Assembly: GCA_004151065.3 (NCBI GenBank)
Contig: NWUY0304159788.1
Coordinates: 1 to 30,341 of the forward strand
DNA: 30,341 nucleotides
Direction: 5' to 3'
From: Larix sibirica
Lineage: Eukaryota > Streptophyta > Pinopsida > Pinales > Pinaceae
The notes beneath the pieces were generated by a model. That model was not told the DNA's origin, made no database searches, and saw only the letters and a program-made list of their open reading frames with translations. Below are positions 19,025 to 28,606 of the stretch, piece by piece. A program made the translations under genes and the position numbers. Every line of letters begins with the position of its first letter. Position 1 is the stretch's first letter.

Positions 19025-19100
19025 GGGTTAGCTCTAGCGCAACTTTAGCTAGTGGTGAGATGGGCTCTAGCGCTGCTTTGGCTGGGAAAACCCTTTTATT
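19025..19100 (+). repeat. Tandem GGCTCTAGCGCTGCTTTGGCT pair, possible GSTNDA relative
   Basis: TAGCTCTAGCGCAACTTTAGCT and GGGCTCTAGCGCTGCTTTGGCT lie about 38 bp apart. In one plus frame they read S-S-A-T-L-A-S-G-E-M-G-S-S-A-A-L-A-G, matching the Ala/Ser/Gly texture of the neighbouring degenerate coding repeats. Confidence 0.5.
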
Positions 19101-19899
19101 TGCAAGGATGTGAAAAGGGTGGGACTAGGAGCATGCAGTGAATGGATGGCCAAGGCGATTACAAGAATGCATTCCCAAACATAAAAGAATGCATGAGAGC
19201 TGCACTAATTAGCAGCACCCCATAGCAAGTTGGGAAGAGGTAGAACTCTCAATAGATTGTTTTTCGCACCAGGTAATGCATGAAAAGAAGTTGCAAGGTT
19301 TATTGGTTCACCTAACACTGCTGAAGATTCATCTTTTGCCTAAATAAAAGGTACCCTACTATCTTTGGATTATTCCCAATTAGCGGAGTATCGGTCAAGG
19401 TATGGTCCCCACCTTCGTCCAATGGCCTCCCGGGACCCATTAATGCTTATCCTAGTTTGATCCAGCAAGAAGAAAGATTACCTTCCATGCCATCCAGAAT
19501 CGGCATCATGGGGAGCAAGGGGCGCAGCCGTTGATCCCTCCCCTCCCTACTGTGGGATTCGTATGGCTTCCAAAGCAAAGCATCATAAGTAAAAGATTTG
19601 AAAAAGAAGGCAGGGAGCATAAGTTAGTTCTAGGCTTAGGCGGGTAAGGTCAAAACCTATCATAAATCCATTACCCGAACAGCTAGTGTTGTATTTTGGG
19701 GCGACAAGGGAGCCGCTCGACCAAAGGAGAGGGGTGGTTCCAGTTGATCTAAAAAACCTTGGCTAAACGCGTATTTTATAAGGGCACGGAGTGGGTTGTC
19801 CGGGTTCGTAGGCATATTGCTCCATCTGGGGTGAGAGGGTTCCCGAACTCGCAGAGCTAAGGGTTGACCTTTAAGGACTACTTTACCTTCGCGTGAAGG
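19101..19899. other. Intergenic DNA, no gene seen
   Basis: No recognisable coding or RNA content. TCGACCAAAGGAG near 19718 is the complement of the TTTGGTCGAGCG-type word seen at 9214 and 10328. Confidence 0.45.
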
Positions 19900-20410
19900 A
19901 AAGAATTTTGAAGCCTACCCAGTAGAAAACCCAGAAGCATGGACGGGAGTATAAGTAGCTAGAGAAGCAGCAGTTTATCCACAGTAGCTTATTCTGTTGA
20001 TCAAGCAGATCTAGTAGTTCTAGTAGTTCTAGTCCATACAGAAGCGCATCATTAGCAGAGCAATAGCCATAGCCCAGCAGTAGCAGTAGAAAGACCAGTA
20101 GTAGCACTATATGCACCAACAGCATCCAACGTAGTTTACTATTGTGAACACTACCTCAGCCCAAAACGTGTGTTGTTTCTGTCGATGAAGCCTTTAATGA
20201 AGCAGGCAGGCCCCTGAAAATGGTTGTTCAGTAGTTGGTCCAGTCGAAGAAGCAAAGGTAGACATAGATCGAGATAGAGATACAGATACACCAGTAGCAA
20301 AGACTAGGGATGCAGGAGCATAGGCTAGGGAAGATGCAAAGCTAGCAACACCAGTAGCAGCATATTCAGTCCCAGAGACGGTTTTCGCACCTGTTTATCT
20401 GGTACAGGAT
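19900..20410 (-). repeat. GSTNDA-type degenerate coding repeat, segment 3 (minus strand)
   Basis: On the minus strand two stretches show the texture: G-T-E-Y-A-A-T-G-V-A-S-F-A-S-S, stop, A-Y-A-P-A-S (about 20390-20290) and A-V-G-A-Y-S-A-T-T-G-L-S-T-A-T-A-G-L (about 20130-20070), the latter followed by TAGAACTAC/TAGTTC triplet repeats. The minus ORF 19883-20125 is a leucine-rich shifted frame of the same DNA. Several stops are present, so it is decayed. Confidence 0.5.
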
Positions 20411-21111
20411 CAACTTCCTAATCACTTGCATCATCCGCTTCATTGCAGGGCGGGTTGTAATGCGAGTTATACGGCGGCGTATATCAAGCAGGTCAGTTTG
20501 GTTCGCAGGCATGCATATGAATAAGCTCGTTCAAGGGTGGAAAAAGGGACCCGAACCCCCACCCCAACAAGAAGAAAACCTTATGAAATATGTGGATATG
20601 TCCTGTAGGTGGTTTGGTCAACCAACTATATAGTATCTAAACCTAATTCGACCCCGGAAAACGCAACAGAACGAAGGTTTTATTGACTCACTTTTTTCTA
20701 TTTAGGTTCTACCGGGCACCTCAAATACGTCTTACCAGCCTGTTTACCTTTTTATTATTCCGGGCTCCTTATTCACCGGCTATTGCAGGACCCATGAACC
20801 AGACCCCACCCATTCATAAGCCAGCTTATTGCATGATCCGCCGTTTACCGGCTATAACCCCGAGCTATCCATTAACCGGCTTCCTCCGAGAAGGAGGGGG
20901 TCGCATTAAGGAAGGGAAAGGGAAGTATTCCTCCGAGGCACTGAGTGGGTAGACCTGAAGGATATATATTTTTAGGGGGGGAAATTGGTAGGGTATTTTT
21001 TTTTTATTATACTTTGAATTAGTTCATATACTTTGCTGATATGCTTTGGACGTAGTGGAGTCAGTTGTACATGCTCATAAGTAAGAGTGATAGAGCTGCG
21101 GTCGTCGACTA
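20411..21111. other. Intergenic DNA, no gene seen
   Basis: The plus frame 20683-20952 has no family features. A run of ten T lies at 20996-21005. GGGACCCGAACCCCCACCCC near 20549 looks superficially like a tRNA T-arm complement but has no partner arms. Confidence 0.45.
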
Positions 21112-21228
21112 ATGGCTTCAACGGCTGCTTCAACTGGATCAACCGAAGCGACTTGCTCTGATGTTACTGAAGCTGCATCCTTAATAGAATTCCCTTATTA
21201 CTATATTCTATTGCCTGCCCCTTACTAA
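21112..21228 (+). repeat. Short intact GSTNDA-type ORF, segment 4
   Basis: A 38-codon frame from ATG to TAA begins MASTAASTGSTEATCSDVTE and ends in a hydrophobic Tyr/Leu/Pro stretch. Its first 23 codons share the Ala/Ser/Thr/Gly texture of the larger segments. It is probably a short decayed fragment rather than a gene. Confidence 0.4.
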
Positions 21229-21498
21229 TGGGTCTGAATCTACTGCTTCTTGAGACCAATGATAAGTAGTCACTCACCTTTGTCAAAGCCCTATTGCCAA
21301 GCCTACTCCTTACTCGCCTACTCTTGCCTATCCGCTTGAACGCCTGCCTACTATTGCCGTAGGCTAAGCCCTTTTGATTGAATGAGCATTAGCGAACACC
21401 AGTTGACTCTCTCAGTGACATCGCCCTATAACGCCCTATAGATCAAGCGGTGTGGTCGTCCAGCTATTAATAAATAATTGATAAAGAAGCCGAAGCCA
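21229..21498. other. Intergenic DNA, no gene seen
   Basis: CTACTC/GCCTACT words recur at 21300-21365; nothing else seen. Confidence 0.4.
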
Positions 21499-21547
21499 GG
21501 GAAAGGGGAAGGGAAAGGGGAAGGGATGGGGGAAGGGATGGGGGAAA
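21499..21547 (+). repeat. Polypurine tandem tract (GGGAAAGGGGAA)n
   Basis: GGGAAAGGGGAA is repeated twice, then GGGATGGGGGAA twice, giving almost 50 bases of purine on one strand. Four or more G-runs make G-quadruplex or triplex formation possible. Confidence 0.8.
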
Positions 21548-22689
21548 CAGTTACAAGATAAAAAACTTAGGTTTCTGTGTTCTTGTAAACTCTTCTTTTT
21601 ATCGATTTTGATACGGGAACCCTACTTTACATACAATAAAAAGGGGGGGCATTTTATTGAATTAAGAATTGCATGTCACGGCTTTAACACTAACGGATAG
21701 GCGTCGGGATGGACTCGATTGCTTTTGCGATGGGAGAATAAACCTCGGGTCCAATAAATGAATGAACGGGCTGGCCCAAAAAAGAAGTGGTCCAAATGAG
21801 GTATGAGTATGTCAGGTTGGTCATAAGGCAAGGGTAGTATGCAAAGGGGTATTATGGAGGTCGGGCATAGGATCGGTCTAGTGATGAGTTTTTAAAGGGT
21901 ATTTCAAAATATTTCATTATTACATATCCACAATAAGCAAAGCTTAACCTCAAAATCACAAGTTCTTTTTCTGAACTTCCATTGCCTCCGGCCGCTACTC
22001 CTCTCGGTCAGCCTCAGCATAAGAATCCAATCTGTTTCGGTGACCTCACTAACACTTATCATTATGGGGGATTTCACACATCTTCTATAGACTTGCTTTA
22101 TATGTACTTCACTGCTGGCTGGGATTTTGAAAGGTAACAGGAGTGTCTGCGTGAACTCCTGTCTCTTCATTGGTTACCATATTTGTGGTAACACGTAATG
22201 CATGGGAGTAATATTTTTAGGGTAAGCTAGGTTCCACACTTTATCTTAATCTCTCTATTGGTGACCTAACACAAATGGGTTTCCTTGGGTTATCCCCCGT
22301 CTGTCTGTCTGGCCGAGCAGGGCCAGTCTATGTGTAAAATAAAATCAAGTATCCGTGCACCTCACTCACACTCTCGGGATGGGTAATGGCTTGACCAGAA
22401 TCGACTGGATTGCTAATGCTGTACTGTGTGCTAGTACAGTTAGCCGTAGCTTCCCGTGTGTCGTACTGCCCTGTGCTGGGTATGAAATATGCCACTAAAA
22501 GAATCCAAGCCATTCACGCACTGCACAAAAAACTAAATAAGTTCACAAGAATCATTCCCTGAATAGTCAGTTGTTGTTAAGGCACTCCACTGCATGAATC
22601 AATAATTGCATTATATACTTGTTGAATACCCCACAACTAAGCAAAGCACAACACGTTCTATCATGTTTTTACCTCCCCCTCAGTCAGTG
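21548..22689. other. Intergenic DNA with two unassigned minus frames
   Basis: The minus frames 21904-22170 (88 codons) and 22328-22513 (61 codons) have no recognised motif. The second contains Ser/Thr/Asn/Asp/Gly-rich text (ISNPVDSGQAITHPES) and might be a distant GSTNDA relative. Confidence 0.35.
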
Positions 22690-22980
22690 TTTAGAATCCT
22701 ATTGTCTTGAAAGCGAACCTACCTCTCTTCCTAGCGTGAATTTTACCAGCCTGGCTGGCGAAGATCCTAAGGTGCATTGTAAGTAAAGCATAAACATTGT
22801 TTGAACCATTAATTCCCGGTCTATAACTGGCATTGTATCCCTCCCGGGATTTACTACCCCACCAGTAAAAACACCTTAATTTAGTAGCGGGATCGAGTGG
22901 ATCAACTCTCGGATCTACAGCAGAACTGGCATTGAGTAGCAGCATGGAATACCGGCATTGAAACCTGGGATCGAAACCAG
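22690..22980 (-). repeat. Possible GSTNDA-type segment 5 (minus strand)
   Basis: The minus frame 22691-22984 reads NASSAVDPRVDPLDPATK and, further on, EGYNASYRPGINGSNNVYA, which share the Asn/Ser/Gly/Tyr/Asp texture. The frame is open throughout (97 codons) but the rest of the protein is not repeat-like, so the link is tentative. Confidence 0.35.
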
Positions 22981-23042
22981 GCAATCGTAGGTTCCCTTAC
23001 AAAAGGGGTATGGTTTAGTAATAATAATAATAAATAAAAATC
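22981..23042 (+). other. AT-rich flank with (TAA)n
   Basis: TAATAATAATAATAAA simple repeat lies at about 23020-23036, immediately before the second GGGTGGGGG motif. Confidence 0.6.
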
Positions 23043-23066
23043 CCTAATTACTTATTTGGGTGGGGG
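23043..23066 (+). repeat. Dispersed motif CCTAAGTACTTATTGGGTGGGGG, copy 2
   Basis: CCCTAATTACTTATTTGGGT followed by GGGG. It differs from copy 3 (24236) at a few positions. Confidence 0.7.
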
Positions 23067-24235
23067 CGTACCTTCTGAACTACCACCGGTGCTAAAGCGT
23101 AATTACATCTATATATATAATGACCAATATAATAAATTAATGCTTTTCTTACCTAGCTTTATTTCTTCCCCCACCCAGCCCAGTTTTTTTTTCTCTAAGC
23201 AAGCAGCAGCCGTGTTCGTCTAGTCAGCAAGCAAGTAATTCCGTTTCTTTCATTTCTTCTCCCAGCCCGGATTTGACCAGCCACCAGCAGTCAGTTCCTC
23301 CCTCTAGCGCAAGCCCACGGCTTTTGGACCAACCCGCGAGTAACGAACTCTGCAAGTAATGATTGGCCAGTAACTAAAAAAACGTAGTGCCTGTGTAGTG
23401 TACAAAGTAAGGCAAGTAAAAAAAGCGAGCAGTAAGCAAGCTGTGTAAAGGTTCACAATAAGATATCAACAACGGGTATAAATATATCAGGGTATAAAGG
23501 TCGTTCTAAATAAGGTATCCAATAAGGTGGTAGGGCTAGGGGCATACAACGAACGAATGATTTCTATGTGCGCTAGCTTCAGTGAATGAAATGCTTCAGT
23601 GAACGGATTCGTCCAGGTAGTGCATTAATGAATGGCCTCAGTTAACAGATTAGTGTGAACGTTCTATGTGTATTGAATTACATGGGACAAGGTCCTCTTT
23701 GAACACGGCTTCGTGCAGCGAGTGAACAGCCTCTATGTTAGTTAGTTTACCACCAGATTAATGATCAGAACCCATTTAATCATAGCCGTATGCTCAATCA
23801 TCTTACCCCGTTAAATGACAACACAACATAACATATTAAAAGAGAAAAAGAAAACAGAACCAATGCTTACGTATACGGAAACATAGTTCCTTCAACACAT
23901 AGAGCACACATAGCCTACTGCCTTACTTTGACAGACAGGCCAGCCGAACGTAATACCAATTTTTTCATAAGGTCATAGCCAGCCAGTCATAATCGAGCGT
24001 TGTCAGAGGGTTATATAGCCAATAATAGCTGCAGGTCATTGCCAAGAGCCGAGAGTCAATATACGGTAGGTAGTTCGTGCCTTAAGGTAGTGCCGAGATA
24101 TGGTTAATTTACAGGAGGAGGGCGACGAAGGAGCCGGAGAGTAATTTATTGCCTACCAGATTCAGCGCGGGCACATAGTCTTGTTGCAACAGGTTCACAA
24201 AAATTTCCATTTTCTATTTTTATTTATATAAATAT
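23067..24235. other. Intergenic DNA, no gene seen
   Basis: Around 23572-23745 CTTCAGTGAA, CAGTGAACGGATT and CAGTTAACAGATT words recur. GGTCATAGCCAGCCAGTCATA at 23972-23992 is a relative of the 18-bp repeat at 9592. No ORF with recognisable content. Confidence 0.5.
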
Positions 24236-24260
24236 CCTAAGTACTTATTGGGTGGGGGCC
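24236..24260 (+). repeat. Dispersed motif CCTAAGTACTTATTGGGTGGGGG, copy 3
   Basis: CCTAAGTACTTATTGGGTGG followed by GGGCC. Best preserved of the three plus-strand copies; preceded by TTTTTATTTATATAAATAT. Confidence 0.75.
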
Positions 24261-24641
24261 TCACATGAGTCCCTCCGGGTCCTTTGAGATCGTTTACCTT
24301 AACAAGATCCTATTGTGAGCTTGGTCCCGGCCTATACACCTTACACACCATATTGATATCAATTATTTGCTTACTGTGTTAATATCTATGTCCATTGAGT
24401 TCTTCGCTTAGCGAACATGATTAACGCAGCCAGTCCCAGTGCTATATGGGCTCTATAGTGCTTAGCATAGATACGATTTATTAATATCAAATATATTTCT
24501 ATTTAATATCTCTCTTAGTCCCTTGAAGCTGGCCAAAACAAGCAAGCAATAAGCAGCACGTTGTCCCTAGGCATCCAGCCCGAAAAAAGCAAGCAATCTT
24601 AGTCCATTATTTATCCCTTGGTCATCACGCCATTCTCTTAA
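24261..24641. other. Intergenic DNA, no gene seen
   Basis: AAGCAAGCAAT words at 24539 and 24588 are the only repetition noticed. Confidence 0.45.
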
Positions 24642-25255
24642 TGCCCTTATCAACTCCTTCTTCAGCTTAAGGGGGAGTCCTACGCCCTAGATTCAATTGA
24701 TGTCGGTTCAACAACTAGTTTTGCTTGGAATGATGCTACTTTAACTGCTTATTCAAATGACTCTGGAAATAATAAGAAATATGCTACTCTAACTGCTCTT
24801 GGAAATGATCCTGATAATGATGCTCTTAAAAATGCTATGATAACTCATGCTGGGAATCCCGTTTCAACTTCTGATGGAACTTTTTCTTGATGAAATCTGG
24901 TTCAGTTGGTGCTCCGGGAACTGAGGAAACCGAGAATGCTGATATGGCTGCCCCTTCAACGGCTGGAAATAAGAAATATGGAAATGATACTGGGGATGCT
25001 TCTACTGGTGCTACTATACTTGCTTGGAATACCGCTCCTTCAATTGATGTTGTTCAACTGGTGCCGCTGGGAATTAAGGTTCGACTGCTTTTGCTGCTTT
25101 TGCTCATTGAAATAATTCCATTTAAACAAGTGTTAGAACTACTTCCGGTTCTGATGGTTCAACAGCTGCTGGAAATGATGCTCGTTCAACTAGTGCTGCT
25201 GATAATCCCGTTTCAATTGTCCCCAGGGCAAAGGAGTGGGGTTGGAGCCCAGTAA
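24642..25255 (+). repeat. GSTNDA-type degenerate coding repeat, segment 6
   Basis: From 24642 one frame is open for 82 codons with no ATG, reading SIDVGSTTSFAWNDATLTA, then SNDSGNNKKYATLTALGNDP and HAGNPVSTSDGTFS before TGA at 24888. The texture continues in a shifted frame from ATG 24890 (SGSVGAPGTEETENADMAAP, STAGNKKYGNDTGDASTGAT, AWNTAPSIDVV). It then continues in yet another frame (STAAGNDARSTSAADNPVSI) to about 25255. AAATAAGAAATATG is shared by 24767 and 24966 and NPVS-coding text by 24854 and 25205, showing internal duplication. The coding phase survives over long runs although frames change. Product unknown; probably a decayed repetitive protein gene. Confidence 0.65.
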
Positions 25256-26439
25256 GTGAGTGTAGGTGGGAAATTGGTAAAATCAATAAGTTGGGGAACA
25301 TTCAATCAATTAATCAAGTGAAAAAAGTAAATTGAATCAATCCACTAATAAGTATTATTTTTATGGTGATAACGTGGCTCAATTTAGATATGCTCGGACG
25401 TCAAAAACCTTTTCATTCTCTTCTGGGTCAATGGGTGAAGTGTGATGGTCTACTGAAATAGCCAGCTAGCCTAGTCCTTTCCTTGCACAAAGTTGTGATT
25501 CACTGCATATAGTTACTTCCGGGGGTACGGGATAAATGTTTTATCCTTCCACTCCTATCGGCCAGTGATGTGGTCTTTATCTCGTCGTCTATTGGTAACT
25601 TGGCATGGGTGTTAAGAAGGGGAATGGGTGCAACGACCTACCTCACGGGGCGGCCTAATCCTTCCCCTCTGGCCGCTTCGATACGGCCGGCATCCTCAGC
25701 ATACTTCATTCAGTCCCAAATATCAAACCGTGCAACACATCATATTCCTTCGCCCTTCCAGTGGACAACGCCTCCCCCCAATATATAAATCTAGCCGGGC
25801 AGAAAGCACGAAAGTAATAGCATCATCCCGTCTTATTCTCCCAGCAAGCAGCGACCCGCTTAACCTAAAAGAAAATCCTATGGCTATTATAGAGAACGTT
25901 GTGAAAGGGTATATTTGAGAAAAGAAACTCCACTTTGAAAAGTTTTCTGATGCGCTGTGCGTTATCGTTCCCTCAAAAAAGCAATTGTATTAATTAAAAA
26001 AAGTGAATGAGATGTTTTAAATAACTGGTAGCCCATCGTCGGAGTAACCAAGGTAGTATCTGAGTATCCCGTCCGATTATTGGGAGATAAAAGCCTATAA
26101 ACCAATTTCAGTATTCCAACCAATAACCCCACCCGCCAAGCCGATCCTTAAATGAAAGATCCTTAAAAGTAAATAGATCGGCCAGGGAAAGATAAAAAGC
26201 CCGACTTCAAGTCTGACCGGTAAAGTGATAGGTTTTTTTTAGCCCCGCCCCAGTAGGGATCTTATTATTTCCTATCCGCTAGGGTGAATGGTTCTAGGCT
26301 ACAGGGAGATCCAATTTTCACAATGCTTGATTCAGTGAGTGTTTACTTATTTTTAGCTCCTGGGCAGTTTAAGCAGCTCTTTGTTATTCTAACTAGGCCT
26401 GTTTCAGTCCCTCCTTACTCTTTTCCCGGCTCAAGGGCT
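25256..26439. other. Intergenic DNA with overlapping unassigned frames
   Basis: Plus frames 25570-25788 and 25628-25918 overlap in different phases and neither shows a family motif. The rest is unremarkable. TTTTTTTTAGCCCCGCCCCAG lies near 26233. Confidence 0.4.
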
Positions 26440-26530
26440 TCGGTAATTCATTCCCATATCTTTGAAAATGCTCCGGGAACTTATGCTGGAAAGAATCCTG
26501 AGAATGAGAAAGCCGGTTCGACTGATTGAC
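26440..26530 (+). repeat. GSTNDA-type fragment, segment 7
   Basis: Within the plus frame 26284-26529 the last 22 codons read ENAPGTYAGKNPENEKAGST and D before TGA. The first part of that frame is not repeat-like. The DNA word GCTGGAAAGAATCCTGAGAA matches the GCTGGAAAT-type units nearby. Confidence 0.5.
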
Positions 26531-26749
26531 TTGATACTGGTCTAACTAAATTATATATTCTCGCATTCTTTTTTACTTAAATATTAGTCTCAGGGGGTCC
26601 CTGGTAACTATATCCCTCATCCCCGGATCTAAGATGAAGTTATTCTTCACAGAAAGTCACCTTTTAGCAGCACGTTTTCCACTGTCGGCCGGATCTCATT
26701 ATGGACCAGATTTATACCACGCTGGTTCCGCCCAAAACTTACAATCAAT
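26531..26749. other. Spacer between GSTNDA-type segments
   Basis: No recognisable content apart from GCCGGATCTCATTATGGACCAG near 26687, which resembles GCCCGGATCTGATCACGGAG at 27606. The two may be boundary sequences of the block. Confidence 0.4.
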
Positions 26750-27610
26750 ATTTAAGAATTAGATCTATTCCGGTTCGAATGATGCTTGGAATGCTCTTGG
26801 AACTGATGCTCCTTCTACTGCTTATTAAAAGAATTCCATTTCAACTTATGATGGGGATTATCTTGGAACTGCTGGGAGTAATGATGCCAGGAATAATGAT
26901 GCTTGTTCAATTGCTGGGAATAATGCTCTTTCAACCGGTGTTAATAGGGATGCTGGGTCAACTGATACTGGTAATTATGTTGGTTAAACAGCTTATGGGA
27001 ATTATACTGGAAATGCTATTGGAATATGCTCCTGGAAATCCTCCAGATGTTGGTTCCACTGGTGCTGATGAGGCTGCTGCTCGGGCGGCTTCTTATTCAA
27101 CTGATGTCGGTTCAACTGGTGATGCTTGGGCTGGGAATATTTATGATCCTGGAACTGAGGCTGGTTCAATTGATGCTGCTAAGAATCCTTTTGCTGGTTG
27201 TTCTGCTTATTCAAATGATGCCAGGAATTATGCTAATGGGAATAATGCTCCTTAAACTGATTATGTAACTGCTGGGAATGCTTGACCTACTTACCGTTAA
27301 ACGGGGGGAATGATGCCACTTAAACAGCTATTGGAAATGCTATGGCAAATGAGGCAAGGAATGCTGATACGGCTGCTACTTCAACTGCTTCTGATAATGC
27401 TATTGGAATGAAATAATTCCATTTTCAACTGGTGTTGGAACGAACTACTTCAGGTTCAACTGGTCTTGGAACTGCCCTGGTATCCTGGTAATCCTTTTGC
27501 TGCTAGTGGGACTGGAAATAATGCTCGTTCAACTGGTGCTTATGGAAATTAGACTGGGGATGCTGGTTCCAACGAGGCTGCTTGAAATGCTAAGAATTCT
27601 TATCGCCCGG
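26750..27610 (+). repeat. GSTNDA-type degenerate coding repeat, segment 8 (longest)
   Basis: This segment has the densest repeat vocabulary. In one frame: SGSNDAWNALGTDAPSTAY, a stop, STYDGDYLGTAGSNDARNND, then ACSIAGNNALSTGVNRDAGS. The track then moves to another frame, reading GSTGADEAAARAASYSTDVG, then STGDAWAGNIYDPGTEAGSI and YSNDARNYANGNNAP before TAA (27255). After 27256 it continues broken: ARNADTAATSTASDNAIG, ASGTGNNARSTGAYGN, a stop, TGDAGSNEAA. The DNA words GCTGGGAATAATGCT and GGTTCAACTGGTGCT recur many times. The leucine/methionine-rich proteins in other frames (26701-27255, 27026-27268) are shifted readings of the same DNA. No start, signal or domain is evident. Confidence 0.65.
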
Positions 27611-28529
27611 ATCTGATCACGGAGTTGTAGTAGATTGGCTTTGCAGTTCCCCCTACCCAATTAGAATAGATTGATTTGCCTCGGTCGTAATTTTCATAAA
27701 GTTTCTATTGCTCGCCCGGGAGATAGGACTCGCTCGACTCGAACATGCTCTTTTTGACCCTTAACCAAAAGGGAGAAAGAAGCCTCAACATATATGGGAG
27801 TAAGCAACAACGAACGTTGCTCGACTTTCAATAAATATGTCGCGGATGACTCGAGAGATCGATCTTACAGTCAGGCAGGCTTAAACCATTACGCTTGCTT
27901 ATAAAGCGCCTACTTTGGATCTCACCACATGCCTGCCTGGTTGACTCCGCGGATAAACTTTGAAAGGGTTTGCTATCATAAAATTTGCAGCTACACCTAT
28001 TTTAGTATTAGCACATACATTACATAAGGAGGGACATAACCACAGGGAAAACATATATAGGCAGTGACCGGAGCCCGGACAATAGGAACCCTACCGGGTA
28101 CTACTACCTGACACAATTCGCTCCAATGCCATTAAGAGGACTTAACCCCCCCCATAACACATAACAATAAACTAGGGATGAGAGCAAATGCAACTATTGA
28201 AACTAATTCATGTAGCAGATACGGACCCGATAACGGAGCATGCTGTTCCAGAAAAAGATAGGGTGGCCCATAGCGTCATTGGAACGGGCACACTTAAAAA
28301 CCAAAACTTGCAAGATATGACAGATTGACGTTGGTTGGAACAAACACCATTATCAAAGCTACAGGGCGAAAGCCACTCGCCTTACTGAGGAAACCACCCC
28401 TTACGATACCCCAAGAGCACCTACCATACAGAAAGCATAATGGTAACCAGATAATCTATCCCATGGCACAGCAACTAATACGGCGACTAGATATGCACTT
28501 CAATAAATTACCGCTGTCTTCCTATACTT
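27611..28529. other. Intergenic DNA, no gene seen
   Basis: The plus frame starting at 28325 enters here but has no family motif in its first 65 codons. No RNA gene seen. Confidence 0.5.
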
Positions 28530-28606
28530 CCACTCAGGCAACTAGAGAATCTGAAGCTTGCTTTCGAACTAGTGGTTCGGATGCTTCCTGTACTGCTAGT
28601 TCTTAA
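28530..28606 (+). repeat. GSTNDA-type fragment, segment 9
   Basis: The last codons of the plus frame 28325-28606 read T-Q-A-T-R-E-S-E-A-C-F-R-T-S-G-S-D-A-S-C and end T-A-S-S before TAA. This is short and could be chance, but the Ser/Gly/Asp/Ala/Thr texture and GGTTCGGATGCTTCC word fit the family. Confidence 0.35.

Noticed and set aside
20540-20575. GAACCCCCACC resembling a tRNA T-arm complement
   Set aside because: No matching acceptor or anticodon stem nearby; the sequence is better explained as a C-rich run.
26701-27268. 184-aa and 80-aa Leu/Met-rich ORFs
   Set aside because: They are shifted readings of the GSTNDA-type repeat DNA; the Leu/Met composition comes from reading GCT/GGT/AAT/GAT codons in the wrong frame.
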